From Leishmania martiniquensis (Eukaryota > Euglenozoa > Kinetoplastea > Trypanosomatida > Trypanosomatidae): DNA of 64,000 bases. The DNA is taken from the NCBI RefSeq assembly GCF_017916325.1, contig NC_090153.1, forward strand, positions 369,501-433,500, given 5' to 3'. Under the pieces are notes generated by a model. The model worked only from the letters and a program-made list of their open reading frames with translations. It did no database searches and was not told the DNA's origin. The translations under genes and the position numbers were made by a program. Within the stretch, counting starts at the first letter, position 1, and each line of letters begins with the position of its first letter. Of this stretch, positions 8,675 to 18,379 are shown in pieces.

Positions 8675-11296
8675 ATGTTCCAGTATGAGGACCTCATGTG
8701 GCTCATCAGCTTCCCGCTGGTGTGCGCCATCATGCTCTGGTTCTCGCTCGATCTTGCTGTGCTGGTGCGAGTCGGCAGTGGCCGTCGAAGACGCGCCAAC
8801 GCGCGTCGCGCCATCGAGAGGCTCATCATGAAGAGTCCCGTGTTAACGACGGCGTCGGTGGTACAGTCACCGTCACTTGTCTCTACTCCCAACACCGATC
8901 GCCCCTCTCGACGACTTTGCGGCAGCGTCTGGTCAGAGAACGCAGCCGCGGGCGGATACAGTGGCAGCAGTGGCCAGGAGGAAGGGCATGGAGGACAGCT
9001 TCGCGCGTCATCATCAGGGGCGGCTGGCACGGCAGCAGTGGGAGCAACCCCACGCCATCTGCAGCGCGTTCGGCAGGTGGTGGTTCCTGCGGCACTCCGC
9101 ATTGCTACGCGGGCTGTGGTGCGCCGAGCCGTTGTTCTGGTTGGCGGCGATTTTGCGCGCTCACCGCGGATGCAGTACCACGCGGCGAGTCTGGCGCGCA
9201 GCGGGCTGTTCGACGAGGTGCTGCTGATCGGCCTCAATTGTGGAAATCAGCTTAGCGAGGACCTCATGATGAGCGGGGAGCCGCAGCCCGAGCGCTTTGT
9301 CACCTGGGATGACGCAGCCGCACCGGAAAATATGGAGCACGTCGTGTACGACGTGCAGGTTCGGCTGGAATCTCCAGAACTGCGGCCGGGGTGCGGCTGT
9401 ATTGTGTCGACCCGGTATTTGGCAGCACCACCGTCGCCACCCGAGTGGCTGCAGACGGCGTTCCCCCTGATCTCCCTGCATTGGGTGGTCTGCACCCTGT
9501 ACCGTGTCGTGGCGCTCACCGGCCTCTTTGCCCTTCAAACCATGTGCGCCACGGCCACCCGCATCAACGAGCATGGCCAGCTCTTAGTCACAGACCTCAT
9601 CCTCATTCAGACACCGCCGGCAGTCCCCTTTGTCCTCCTCGTCAAGTACTTTGTGTGTCCCTTGGCGTTTGTGTACAACATGCTACTCTACTACGGCGTG
9701 GTCGTGCCAGCCGCCTGGATGCACCCAGGCGCGATGCGGGATGTACGACAGCAATGCCGGTTGCAGTCTCTGCGCTTTTCCGGCGCGGTGGACCCCTCAG
9801 CCAAGGTTCGCCGCAGCCCGTTTTCGACCCTGCACGGACTCATGCGGGCGTCGCTCTCGGGCCCGCGCAGCTTAGTTCTCTACCCCGTCATCGTGGTGGA
9901 CTGGCACAACTTCGGCCATACCATACTCAAGCAGAACCACCGGCCCACCACGGTGGTGCAGCTCTACAAGCTATTCGAGACGCACCTGTGTGCCGGTCAC
10001 GTCAATGTGACGGTGAGTCAGGCGATGCGCCGCGCTCTGGAGTGTGTGTACCCATGGCTGCGGAGCGGGCCCGCCATCGCCGAGGCGGCGCAGCTGCAGC
10101 ATCCTGGTAACGGTACTGCGCCTGCCTCTGCAAGCTCGCAGGCCAAGGCACCACTGCCCCAGACAGTCGCATCGCCGAGTGCAGTGACGGTGCTGTACGA
10201 CGTAGCGCCCTCCTTCTTCCGCCCGGTGCAGCGGAGCCTCTGTGTCCGAGCGGTGCTGGAGCGCCTTCTGCAGCGGAACCACACCGTCCACCTGTCGCCT
10301 TCCCACAAGTTCGCTTCCACTTCCGCGAGCACCAGCGCGAATGGCTCCGCCTATGCCCTCGTAGGCAGGGAGGACCTGGAGGAGATGGGGTGGGGAATCG
10401 CGGGGCCGCCGCCATGGGTGTACGCGGACGCTGCGGCAGAGCCGCCAGCCGTCTCTGCCCTCAGTACTCCCGCAGCCGCACCAGCGACAATGTCGGCAGC
10501 GTCGCGGCGAGGCATCATGGTTGTCGGGTCAACCAGCTGGACGGAGGACGACGATTACTCGGTGCTCATCCAAGCCCTTCAGCGACTAGACCACCGCCTT
10601 CGCCACGAGGTGCATTATGGAGGTGCCAGCAGTGGTGTTAGCAGTTGGGCCAGCGGCGGGCCTGCCGATCTGTGGGTGCTGATAACTGGAAAGGGAGCAG
10701 CCCGCCAACGCTTCGAGGATGCCGTGCGCTCCGCCAAGCTGTCACCGCACGTGGTGGTGAGCACATACTACGCGCAGTCCTATCAGGAGTACAGCCTGCT
10801 GCTCGGCGCCGCCGACGTCGGCCTCTGTCTGCACTTCTCCTCCAGTGGACTGGACCTCCCCATGAAGGGAGTGGACATGGTGGGGGCAGGGCTGCCCATC
10901 ATCGCCATGCCGTACCTCGCCATTGGCGAGCTCATTGGCAATGTAACTCGGGTGCTGGCAACGGAGGCAGCGCGGTTGCGCGTCCGTGCGGCGGACACTC
11001 AGGGGCCCTCACAGGTCAGCAGCGGCTGCGCGAAGGCCGTGCATCCGACCCTGCAAGAGTGCGAGCGAGGCTGGTTGTTCCAAAGCAGCGCCGATCTCGC
11101 GTTCTTGCTGAGCAGCTTTTTAGGCCTGCCCTCCACCAGTGAGAAGGTCGGCGACGGCGTTGGTGGCCTATCACGGTCGCCACCGACACCCCTGCCGGTG
11201 ATGAAGCGGCGAGCCTACGAGGCAAGACTGCGCGCGCATACGTGGGACGAGAACTGGAGGCACGTGCTCCTCCCAGTACTGAAGCAAGTGGTTTAG
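8675..11296 (+). CDS. ALG1: Chitobiosyldiphosphodolichol beta-mannosyltransferase (ALG1)
   Basis: 873 residues. ALG1 adds the first mannose from GDP-mannose to dolichyl-PP-GlcNAc2 on the cytosolic face of the ER (EC 2.4.1.142). A single N-terminal membrane anchor spans about 8-32. Family motifs appear in order: the nucleotide-sugar fold entry VVLVGGDFARSPRMQYHA, VVDWHNFGHTIL near 406, VSQAMR, GSTSWTEDDDYSVL near 617, LITGKG, and the donor-binding block ADVGLCLHFSSSGLDLPMKG at 713-732 with its acidic and Lys residues intact. It is nearly twice the usual ~450-residue length. The extra sequence is in low-complexity insertions after the anchor (about 50-145), around 475-500, and in the C-terminal half. 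The start at MFQYEDLM immediately precedes the anchor; upstream in-frame codons read through a TA repeat. Confidence 0.93.
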   Translation: MFQYEDLMWLISFPLVCAIMLWFSLDLAVLVRVGSGRRRRANARRAIERLIMKSPVLTTASVVQSPSLVSTPNTDRPSRRLCGSVWSENAAAGGYSGSSGQEEGHGGQLRASSSGAAGTAAVGATPRHLQRVRQVVVPAALRIATRAVVRRAVVLVGGDFARSPRMQYHAASLARSGLFDEVLLIGLNCGNQLSEDLMMSGEPQPERFVTWDDAAAPENMEHVVYDVQVRLESPELRPGCGCIVSTRYLAAPPSPPEWLQTAFPLISLHWVVCTLYRVVALTGLFALQTMCATATRINEHGQLLVTDLILIQTPPAVPFVLLVKYFVCPLAFVYNMLLYYGVVVPAAWMHPGAMRDVRQQCRLQSLRFSGAVDPSAKVRRSPFSTLHGLMRASLSGPRSLVLYPVIVVDWHNFGHTILKQNHRPTTVVQLYKLFETHLCAGHVNVTVSQAMRRALECVYPWLRSGPAIAEAAQLQHPGNGTAPASASSQAKAPLPQTVASPSAVTVLYDVAPSFFRPVQRSLCVRAVLERLLQRNHTVHLSPSHKFASTSASTSANGSAYALVGREDLEEMGWGIAGPPPWVYADAAAEPPAVSALSTPAAAPATMSAASRRGIMVVGSTSWTEDDDYSVLIQALQRLDHRLRHEVHYGGASSGVSSWASGGPADLWVLITGKGAARQRFEDAVRSAKLSPHVVVSTYYAQSYQEYSLLLGAADVGLCLHFSSSGLDLPMKGVDMVGAGLPIIAMPYLAIGELIGNVTRVLATEAARLRVRAADTQGPSQVSSGCAKAVHPTLQECERGWLFQSSADLAFLLSSFLGLPSTSEKVGDGVGGLSRSPPTPLPVMKRRAYEARLRAHTWDENWRHVLLPVLKQVV

Positions 11297-12014
11297 CGCT
11301 GTATCGATGCGCATACACGCGCGTGGAGTGATGGGAGAGGGCAAGCGCAAATGTTGCGATTACGAGAGGGGAAGGGGAGGGTGCTCGCCACGCTGATGTT
11401 CACAGGAGTGGGCTACGGCAGCTCCCCCCTTCCCTCCCTCCTCCCCTTCCCATCATTACAGGCTTGTTTGGAGACTCTTGTCTACACATAGCAACGCTGA
11501 TCTGTTCGCCGCACGGCGTCGGTGCGAGTTCTCAGACGCGGTCTCTGCGTATCCTCTTGCTGCATGAGTGGTCTGCATGTATATGAGCGGAGTGGGGCAG
11601 GCGCAAGTGGGGAGGGGTGGGGGGCTGCAGACTGCCCGCAAGACGTATCGCATAGAAAGAGGGAGGGAGAGACACTCAAGCAGAGGATGGCTGTCCTCCA
11701 CCGCCACCCCTCACGCGCCCACAGTCCCTTGGAATGCTAGGCTGCCGTTTCTGAAGTGTGCGCGTTACCACTGAGCACCTCTCACAGTCTGCCGCTGCCT
11801 CGTACTTCGATCCAATACGCCCCCCCCTCCCCTAACACACACACACACGCACCCTACCCTCCTCCCGCCGCCGCCGCCCTGCACTGAAAGGTTCATTCAC
11901 CGTCCGCACCGCACCCCCCTTCCCCCCCTCCCCCTCCTCCTAGCAGTCCCGTGGAGGGAGAGGTGCGGGAGAACAGCAGCAGCCGCATACGCCTGAAAAG
12001 GTGAAATCATCAGC
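11297..12014. other. Intergenic spacer before the PPR-PIN gene
   Basis: 718 bp with no gene seen. It holds a CA run near 11835-11848, a GCC run near 11867-11879 and a strong pyrimidine tract near its end (annotated separately). Confidence 0.6.
11910..11943 (+). promoter_or_regulatory. Strong polypyrimidine tract and spliced-leader acceptor
   Basis: A nearly uninterrupted C/T tract is followed at once by TAG with AG at 11942-11943. The predicted 5' UTR to the ATG at 12015 is about 71 nt, which supports that start codon. Confidence 0.6.
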
Positions 12015-15000
12015 ATGTCCACAGGAACGCGGCGTGTCTTGACTGTGTCAGCCCTGCCGTACTCTCTAACAGCACGGCTTCGTCGTGGCCCGTATGCGTT
12101 GTGGATCGAAGTGGCTGGGCGCACTCAGTCCGGAGACAGGCGGTGCGCTCATCATCATCAATGGTGCCTCATCTCCTCCATGGCGCCGGAAGCGCCACGG
12201 GCTTTTGCATCCACGCACACACAGCGGGAATGGACTGCCGTGAAGGGGGCAGTAGGTTGCGCCCAGGCATCCGCTGGTGCCGCAAGAACCGCAGTGGGTA
12301 CGCCGGTCAGTAGCGAGACTGCCTGCCACAGCGAGGAGGGTAGCCTAGACGCAGGGGCGCGAGTGAACACTGCTGCACAACCGTCGGCGCCCGAAGCAGC
12401 CCACCCCTACTCCGTCCGTGCTTACCGGGCACGGCTCATGGGCGGCAACTACTCGTCCCTGCGCGAGCTGACGCGCGCCGCCTATGCGCCAGCTCCTCTG
12501 AAGGTGCTGACAGACCTGCTGCAGCTATCCGTGAGCCACCGCGAGCTCCCCTCAAGCTCCTTCTCTGCGGCCTATTCGTGTGCGCCCGCCGCACCGCTTG
12601 CTCAGTCGGGTGCGCAAAATGCGCTCAGCAGAGCGCGCGACATTCAGCATGTGCTGCACTCAGCATTGATGGAGGTGCGAGATACGGTGCTCGCGGCCCA
12701 GACGGTAGGCGATATGAAAAGCCACTCGGCCTTGGAGGAGCTGCTCGCTCAGCTGGAAGCCCTTGCCAACGCGGTGGACACCTGCGTTCGTGCACCTGAG
12801 CACACGGCTCCTTCTCCATCTGCGACCACCGCCCCAGTCCCACTGTTGGCGGCATCACCTGCGTGGGCAATGCCGGTTGCCGCGCAGTCCGCCCTATTGC
12901 ACGGACTTCTCCGACTCGCCAGCGCCGCCGGGTCTCGTCTGCTTGCCCTGACCACCTTGGGCGACCTCCTCTCACTGCAGGAATGGCAGCTGCGTCGTAC
13001 CTCAGCGCGGCACGGAAGCGTTCAGCACCGCAGTGGCGATGAAGGCAAGGAAAGGGATGGAGACGAGGAAGGCAGCAGCTTCAGCCTGGATGACGCTGTC
13101 GCGCTTGTCGATGCGGCAGCGCAGCAGTATGTCGAGCCAGTCACGGCGCAGGATCACCTGTGTGCCATGCAGGCGTGCGCCAAGGAGCATAATCGTGACT
13201 TTGGTGCGGCTCTCAGCCTCTACCACCGCTTCGTGCAGCACGCCGAGGCTGGCCGCTTCGCTGCGACGGCAGATGACTTTACTCATGCACTGGTCGCCCT
13301 CGCGCACAGCAGTCGCACGACTACCGACTTCATGGAGCTGCGAGCGTTACTTGGAGAGAGCGAAGCGGCGGCGGTCGTGCCTGTAAGCGTGCCCCTGTAC
13401 ACGGCCCTCATCGACGCAGCGAGCCGCGCTGTTGAGGAGCCGCAGCGAATGGCCATTGCCTTGGCCATGTATCGACGTCTCCGTGATGGAGGACTGACGC
13501 CGACATCGGACACATACGCAGCGCTGATCGCCTGCTGCGCCTCAAGCCGCGAGCCAACACGCGCGTTTGCCTTCTACCACGAGGCGCGACAGGTCTGTGG
13601 GGTGGCACGCTTTACGCCCCAAGTGTACACAAACCTTCTGCTGTCATACACGTCTGCCGGCTACGGCGCCGATGCGCGCAGGACGCTCGACGTGCTGGTG
13701 GAGGCTGGCGCCCCGCTCTCTCGCGGCAGCTTCCATGCCGTCCTTGCTGGTGCCGTGACGGTACGGGAAGCGCAAGAAGTTGTCGAGCTCATGACGGAGC
13801 GCTATCACATCGCCCCCACACCACACACCTACGCCTATGTCGTGCAAGCTGTGGCGAGGTCGCCAGCCGGGGTATCCACAGCGCTGCAGCTGTTTGACCT
13901 GCACGAGGACGTAATGCGGGCACTCGAGCGTATGGTGGGTGTGGCAGAGCGCTCGCGTGGTGGGCGTGGTAGCAGCGTGGCATCGATCGCCGGCGGGCAG
14001 ACGATGAGCTCGTCAGCGGATGGCGTGGCGCTGGAGCCAATACTGCTGGAACGCTACCCACTGTACGTGCGGGCGATGGAGCAGGCCCTCATGCGGCTGC
14101 GCGTCGACTTCAGCACGGACACGCGCCTGAGGCCGTATCTGATGCCGCTCATCCGCATTGCCCAAAAGCGCATGAACGCCTTCACTGGAATGTCACCGCA
14201 GTCGCCTACGCATATCCCTGACAAGGAGCGTCTCTGCATCGCCGTCCTGGCAGCCGACGTGCTTGCCAACGTGGACGAGTGGGTGCTGCCGCTTCTTTCG
14301 CACTACTCTGTTCTGGTCATTTCCTATTCCGCTCTTGTGTCGCTGCAGAGTGGAGGTGGGCGCCGCGTCGACGGCGCCATGCCCAAAGGTGCCCAGGCGG
14401 GCCGGTACGACATTGTCTGGCAAGAGACGGCAGGAGGACAAGAATTCGATGCAGTGGTGGAGCACCGTCGGCGTCGCCTTGCACGCTTTCTGGAGCAGTA
14501 CAAGGACGTGATTCATCTCGTGTCACTAGAAGAGGAGCTGCGCTGGAGCCGCGAAACACGCCGATACGGGGTTGGGGTGACGGACCTGTTCGCGCGCGCA
14601 GCCGTGACGGCGCTGCATCTCGCGCGGCACGACAGTCCTCGTAGCGGCGGCAGCGTGTACGCACAGTACCCCAACGCCTCCGTTGTGCTGGTGTCTACGG
14701 ACTACCATCGGTGCGGCAGGTACGTGGTGGCGCTGAAGCAAGCGTATGCTGACCGAACGAAAGGCGGCGCTGCGGCCGTGAGGCCGCTGGAGAGCGCGCC
14801 TGGGCTGAGAGCGGCACTGCGTCGAGTGTCCTACCACAACCCGCGAACGAACCCAAACTGGGTTCAGCCCACCCTAGCCATCGCGTCCGAGGAGGAGGCG
14901 GAGGAGAAGCTGAGGAGTGAAGTAGGCAGCAGGAGGCACGGTTCTGTCAAGCCTGCAACTGCCATGAGCGAGACGCGCATCAGAGGAGAGGACAAGATCA

Positions 15001-15407
15001 AAGAAGGTGCGGCGAGTGATGCGGCGGCTTTGGCCGGCAACGATTTCGGCCTCGGTGGCAACGGTCCCTGGTCAGCGTGTCGTACCTCCGCACTCGACGC
15101 TGAGGGAGCCAAGCAACTTTACCAAAAGTCACTGCGACTGGCGTCTGCTCCGGAAGAGGAGGAGGAGGCTGCGCTGGGCGACGGCAGCCCGAGGAGATGG
15201 GCGAACAGCGCCAGTGTGAACTTGAGTATCGCGGTGGGCGAAACAGAGGCGCCGCCGCCGCAGCTGCTGCGATCCATCGAGCTTTCGCCGGCATCGTCGA
15301 CGTTGTCTGCAGCCCCTACTTTGCCTCTGCCGGCCTCACCCGCCAGCGCGAACTCCGAAGACAGCCTCGACGCACTCCTCCTCATGTCACTCTTGAAGGA
15401 CGAATGA
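12015..15407 (+). CDS. Pentatricopeptide-repeat protein with C-terminal PIN-like domain
   Basis: 1130 residues. Between about 375 and 640 there are several helical-pair repeats of PPR type, for example VPLYTALIDAASRAV, SDTYAALIACCASS, PQVYTNLLLSYTSAG and TPHTYAYVVQAVARS, with the typical 35-residue spacing. From about 740 to 935 the sequence resembles a PIN nuclease fold: AADVLANVDEW with Asp748, a hydrophobic strand VLVISYSALVSLQ, Glu839-841, VTDLFARAAVTALHLA with Asp857, and VVLVSTDYHRCGRY with Asp896. That order of acids is what a PIN active site needs. PPR proteins in trypanosomatids are mostly mitochondrial RNA-binding factors, so an organellar RNA endonuclease or ribosome-assembly role is plausible; this is inference. 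The N-terminus is basic and could be a targeting sequence. The C-terminal ~190 residues are acidic and low-complexity. PRORP-type RNase P (PPR plus NYN) was considered but its signature is not seen. Confidence 0.75.
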   Translation: MSTGTRRVLTVSALPYSLTARLRRGPYALWIEVAGRTQSGDRRCAHHHQWCLISSMAPEAPRAFASTHTQREWTAVKGAVGCAQASAGAARTAVGTPVSSETACHSEEGSLDAGARVNTAAQPSAPEAAHPYSVRAYRARLMGGNYSSLRELTRAAYAPAPLKVLTDLLQLSVSHRELPSSSFSAAYSCAPAAPLAQSGAQNALSRARDIQHVLHSALMEVRDTVLAAQTVGDMKSHSALEELLAQLEALANAVDTCVRAPEHTAPSPSATTAPVPLLAASPAWAMPVAAQSALLHGLLRLASAAGSRLLALTTLGDLLSLQEWQLRRTSARHGSVQHRSGDEGKERDGDEEGSSFSLDDAVALVDAAAQQYVEPVTAQDHLCAMQACAKEHNRDFGAALSLYHRFVQHAEAGRFAATADDFTHALVALAHSSRTTTDFMELRALLGESEAAAVVPVSVPLYTALIDAASRAVEEPQRMAIALAMYRRLRDGGLTPTSDTYAALIACCASSREPTRAFAFYHEARQVCGVARFTPQVYTNLLLSYTSAGYGADARRTLDVLVEAGAPLSRGSFHAVLAGAVTVREAQEVVELMTERYHIAPTPHTYAYVVQAVARSPAGVSTALQLFDLHEDVMRALERMVGVAERSRGGRGSSVASIAGGQTMSSSADGVALEPILLERYPLYVRAMEQALMRLRVDFSTDTRLRPYLMPLIRIAQKRMNAFTGMSPQSPTHIPDKERLCIAVLAADVLANVDEWVLPLLSHYSVLVISYSALVSLQSGGGRRVDGAMPKGAQAGRYDIVWQETAGGQEFDAVVEHRRRRLARFLEQYKDVIHLVSLEEELRWSRETRRYGVGVTDLFARAAVTALHLARHDSPRSGGSVYAQYPNASVVLVSTDYHRCGRYVVALKQAYADRTKGGAAAVRPLESAPGLRAALRRVSYHNPRTNPNWVQPTLAIASEEEAEEKLRSEVGSRRHGSVKPATAMSETRIRGEDKIKEGAASDAAALAGNDFGLGGNGPWSACRTSALDAEGAKQLYQKSLRLASAPEEEEEAALGDGSPRRWANSASVNLSIAVGETEAPPPQLLRSIELSPASSTLSAAPTLPLPASPASANSEDSLDALLLMSLLKDE

Positions 15408-15966
15408 CGCTATGAGCAGTTTCTCCTCTGCACGGGTGAGCGAGACAGAAGGAGCAGTGGCGTACGTGATGCGCTCGGAGGGAGGGAGGGAGGGAAGGGG
15501 GTGCGAGAGGCGTTGGCCATGCCACCTTCCCCCTTTTTTGGAGGCGTGCCGGCGCGTGCGCGGGGCGGCCCTGTATTTTCTAAGGAAACATTTATGCTCT
15601 CGAGGGCGTATCCGGTCCCTGCGCCTGTCACACACACAGAGAGAGAGCGGAAGGGCGGGCGAAGTCTGTGAGGTGCGTCTGTCGTTTGCCGAGCGTCTGC
15701 TCCATCTCAACGAACTTAGTGCAGTTTGCCGTCGTCTCGCTTCCCCTTCATCCGGCTCACCTCCTCCCCTCCCCTCCCCTCTTTTACGCTCCCTTCCCTT
15801 TTTTTTGGCGCTGACATCGGTCACCGCGATGCATTTGTTTGGCGGCATGACGCGCACATCACTACGCACGCACGCACAGGTACAGCGGAAAGAGCCGTCC
15901 TTTTTTGTTTTTTTTCGGCCGAAAGCCGTCTCTGCCTCCTCCCCCCTCTCTCCCTCGCCCCTTGCG
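15408..15966. other. Intergenic spacer before ARPC1
   Basis: 559 bp. It contains GGGA repeats near 15479-15500, a CCCCT-type pyrimidine block at 15760-15806 and T-rich runs near 15900-15918. An open frame crosses it into the ARPC1 gene, but the splice-acceptor position argues that it is untranslated. Confidence 0.55.
15760..15879 (+). promoter_or_regulatory. Polypyrimidine tract and first AG upstream of ARPC1
   Basis: The tract (CTCCCC repeats then T-rich) ends near 15806. The first AG after it is at 15878-15879 in GCACAG. Trans-splicing there removes the in-frame ATGs at 15830 and 15847 and leaves 15967 as the first in-frame start. Confidence 0.55.
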
Positions 15967-17763
15967 ATGACGTCCGTGCAATGTGTCACCAGTACAGGTT
16001 CGCGGAGCGACAGGGAGCCCACGGCGCTTCGGCTGATGGCAGCTTCACTACCAGCTCCGCCTCTCGTCGCGCTTGCCTTCAGCCATGACGGCACGCGAGC
16101 AGCCTACGCCGTGCGTCGCGGAAAGGCGCTTCGACACGGTGGCAAGCACGAGGATGCGTGCTGTATCTTCATCGCCAGCACAAACGCCCCAGTGCCCTCT
16201 GCATCCAGCAATTCCAGCGCGCCCGGCGCCGCTGTCGCTCCATTTGCCCAGTGGACGGTGCTGCAAGTTCTCGCCAGCAGTCACGATGCACCCATCACCG
16301 CGCTGGGGTGGTGCCGACGCACAGGTGCCCTTCTCTCCGTAAGCGCAGACCGCAGCGCGTGTGTCTGGGTGCCGCGCTCGGATGCCGATGCGGCACAAGC
16401 GGCGTTGCAAACGTCAAACGAAGAAGGATTCGGTACTGCCTCTGTTGAGTGTGGAAGCGCGTGCCCTTCTTCAAGTAACGCCGCGGATGCTCCGTTCTGT
16501 GCGGTGCCGCAGCTCGTCATGCTAAGCGCTGACGTGCGTCTGTGCCCGACGTGTGTGGCTTGGAGCGCGGAAGGGACGAAGCTCTGTATTGGCACCGCTG
16601 GCGGCACTGTAGCCGTGGGGCGCTACGACCCGCAGCAGAAGTGGTGGATCTGCCGACTCCTCGACGAGGACCGCTGCACCTCGCATGTTGGCCCGTCCGT
16701 CGAGACAGCGGCGCCATCACCGACGCGCGCGTCCTCTGTGACGGCGCTGGCAGCGCATCCCGTCGACAACACAAGGATTGCCGTAGCGCGCCTCGATGGC
16801 ACAGTGCAGGTCCTCTCTACCTACAGTAAGAGCGTCGATGGGGTGCTGGAGAGCTCGGGAGAAGGTGTGAGGATCGGCAGCGCCGGCGCCACGGCGAAGC
16901 CGTTCAGCCACGTGTACCTATCGCATCTCCTATCTTGCTGGGTGTACGGGCTGGCGTGGAGCCCGTCTGGGCAGCAGCTGGCTGTGGTGGGGCATGACAG
17001 CGCTCTCCACGTGTGGAGCTGGGGCCCTGCACGATCCCCATCGCCATCGTCGCACAGCATGGAGCCGGGCGGTCATGGCAAACGTGAGGCGGTGCACACG
17101 GCGATTTTGCTTTCTCAACTGCCGCTGCTGCGGTGCGAGTTCGTTTCGGAGGACGTACTTGTGGCAGTCGGGTTCGAAGGGGGTCTGCACGCCTTCGAAG
17201 CGGCCCCAGGGCCGGTACAGCGAGGCATCGAGAGGCAACGAACGTGGCAGCTGGTACCGCAGCACGCGGCTGCGCAACGGGCAGGCAGCACGCAGAGCGC
17301 AGTGGGCGCGTTGGCGCATCTGCCGCGTGGTGAAGCGGCATCAGTAGCTGCCAGCGACAGAGGGAGGAGCCTAGTCGCCTCCGGGGAGCAGAAAACTGAT
17401 GCTGCTGCACATAAAGGCATCGTGGTCGTTGTGGTGCAGCGGCAGCTAGCGCCGATCGTGGACGCACCGCAAGTCGCCTTTGGGGGATCGCTGCTGACCA
17501 AGTCAGCGCGTAAGCAGGCATTCGACCTGTTCGAACAAGGCAACGCCACGGCAGCATCTGCGGCAGCGGAGGACGCAGCGGACTCGTCCATGCGGCAACA
17601 CATTACCGAGCTCCCCACACACACTTCACCTATTAATTTGCTAGTGCGCGTCCCTTCGAGCGAGGAGGCCGCTGCAGCGGATTCCGTGGACGCCACATTC
17701 GTGTCAGCCGGGCACGACGGTCGCGTGCATCTCTGGCGTGTGTACCACATGGCCCTCGCTTGA
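15967..17763 (+). CDS. ARPC1: Arp2/3 complex subunit ARPC1-like WD40 protein
   Basis: 598 residues. WD blades are visible, including APITALGWCRRTGALLSVSA followed by DRSACVWVP, PTCVAWSAEGTKLCIGTAGG then YDPQQKWWICR, WVYGLAWSPSGQQLAVVGHD, and LPLLRCEFVSEDVLVAVGFE. The order and wording match the p40/ARPC1 subunit: a WW-containing strand after the third blade, a WV(H/Y)G blade, then LPLL with a FxxExxLVA strand. ARPC1 anchors the Arp2/3 complex that nucleates branched actin. The protein is longer than usual (about 370) because of Ala/Ser-rich insertions between blades, notably near 135-175 and 430-560. A generic WD40 protein is the alternative. The next gene encodes a PH-like protein, but no functional link is shown. 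Confidence 0.78.
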   Translation: MTSVQCVTSTGSRSDREPTALRLMAASLPAPPLVALAFSHDGTRAAYAVRRGKALRHGGKHEDACCIFIASTNAPVPSASSNSSAPGAAVAPFAQWTVLQVLASSHDAPITALGWCRRTGALLSVSADRSACVWVPRSDADAAQAALQTSNEEGFGTASVECGSACPSSSNAADAPFCAVPQLVMLSADVRLCPTCVAWSAEGTKLCIGTAGGTVAVGRYDPQQKWWICRLLDEDRCTSHVGPSVETAAPSPTRASSVTALAAHPVDNTRIAVARLDGTVQVLSTYSKSVDGVLESSGEGVRIGSAGATAKPFSHVYLSHLLSCWVYGLAWSPSGQQLAVVGHDSALHVWSWGPARSPSPSSHSMEPGGHGKREAVHTAILLSQLPLLRCEFVSEDVLVAVGFEGGLHAFEAAPGPVQRGIERQRTWQLVPQHAAAQRAGSTQSAVGALAHLPRGEAASVAASDRGRSLVASGEQKTDAAAHKGIVVVVVQRQLAPIVDAPQVAFGGSLLTKSARKQAFDLFEQGNATAASAAAEDAADSSMRQHITELPTHTSPINLLVRVPSSEEAAAADSVDATFVSAGHDGRVHLWRVYHMALA

Positions 17764-18379
17764 ATTAGCGGTGCGCGTCTCCGGTGTTGAGTGAGCAAGG
17801 TTGCGGGCGCGTCCCTCTGAAGGAAAGAGAGGGGGATATGGGGAAGACGATCGCGCGCCACTCCGCCGGTGCCCACTCGCCACCACTGTGCGAATCTTTT
17901 TAACTCGCCTGATTTTTTTTGGGGGGGGAGGGCATCCGCTACAGCACACACACACACAGAGACACACACCTATGCACGTACACTTTCGTGCCTCTGCGGC
18001 AGGCTCCTCTGCAAGGAGCGTGAAAGGGGCTCTAAGCTACGAGCTCGGGTCAGGTGTCATGTGTGTCACCGTGTTGTTGCCTCCTACCGCCCTCTTCCCT
18101 CCCTGTCATTCCCCGGACCCTTAGGGCGGCCCCGCGGGCGCGACCAAAGGCCGCTCAGGCGCGCGTATACACACGCGCGCACACAATCGCGTGCACACCC
18201 CTCCCCCCAAGCCATCGTTCCTTTGAAGTTGCGTCACCGCTTAGTCAGCGGCATTACGGAAGGGTCGACCGCAGTGCACGGCCAATTCGCTCCCCCTACT
18301 CTCTCACACAGGCACACAAGCACAGAAATATCGTCTCGCCTTTCCCTCGACGTGTGTGTATGTGTGTGCCTGTACAGTC
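17764..18379. other. Intergenic spacer
   Basis: 616 bp. It contains a T9G8-like run near 17911-17930, a CA repeat near 17943-17960, pyrimidine blocks near 18090-18115 and CA/CG runs near 18168-18200. No gene seen. Confidence 0.55.

Noticed and set aside
12015..15407. PRORP-type protein-only RNase P
   Set aside because: PPR plus nuclease layout is similar, but the NYN-domain Asp motif typical of PRORP was not seen; the pattern fits PIN better.
15412..15966. N-terminal extension of ARPC1 by 185 residues
   Set aside because: Reads through GGGA repeats and a pyrimidine tract, and lies upstream of the first AG after that tract, so it should be removed or untranslated.
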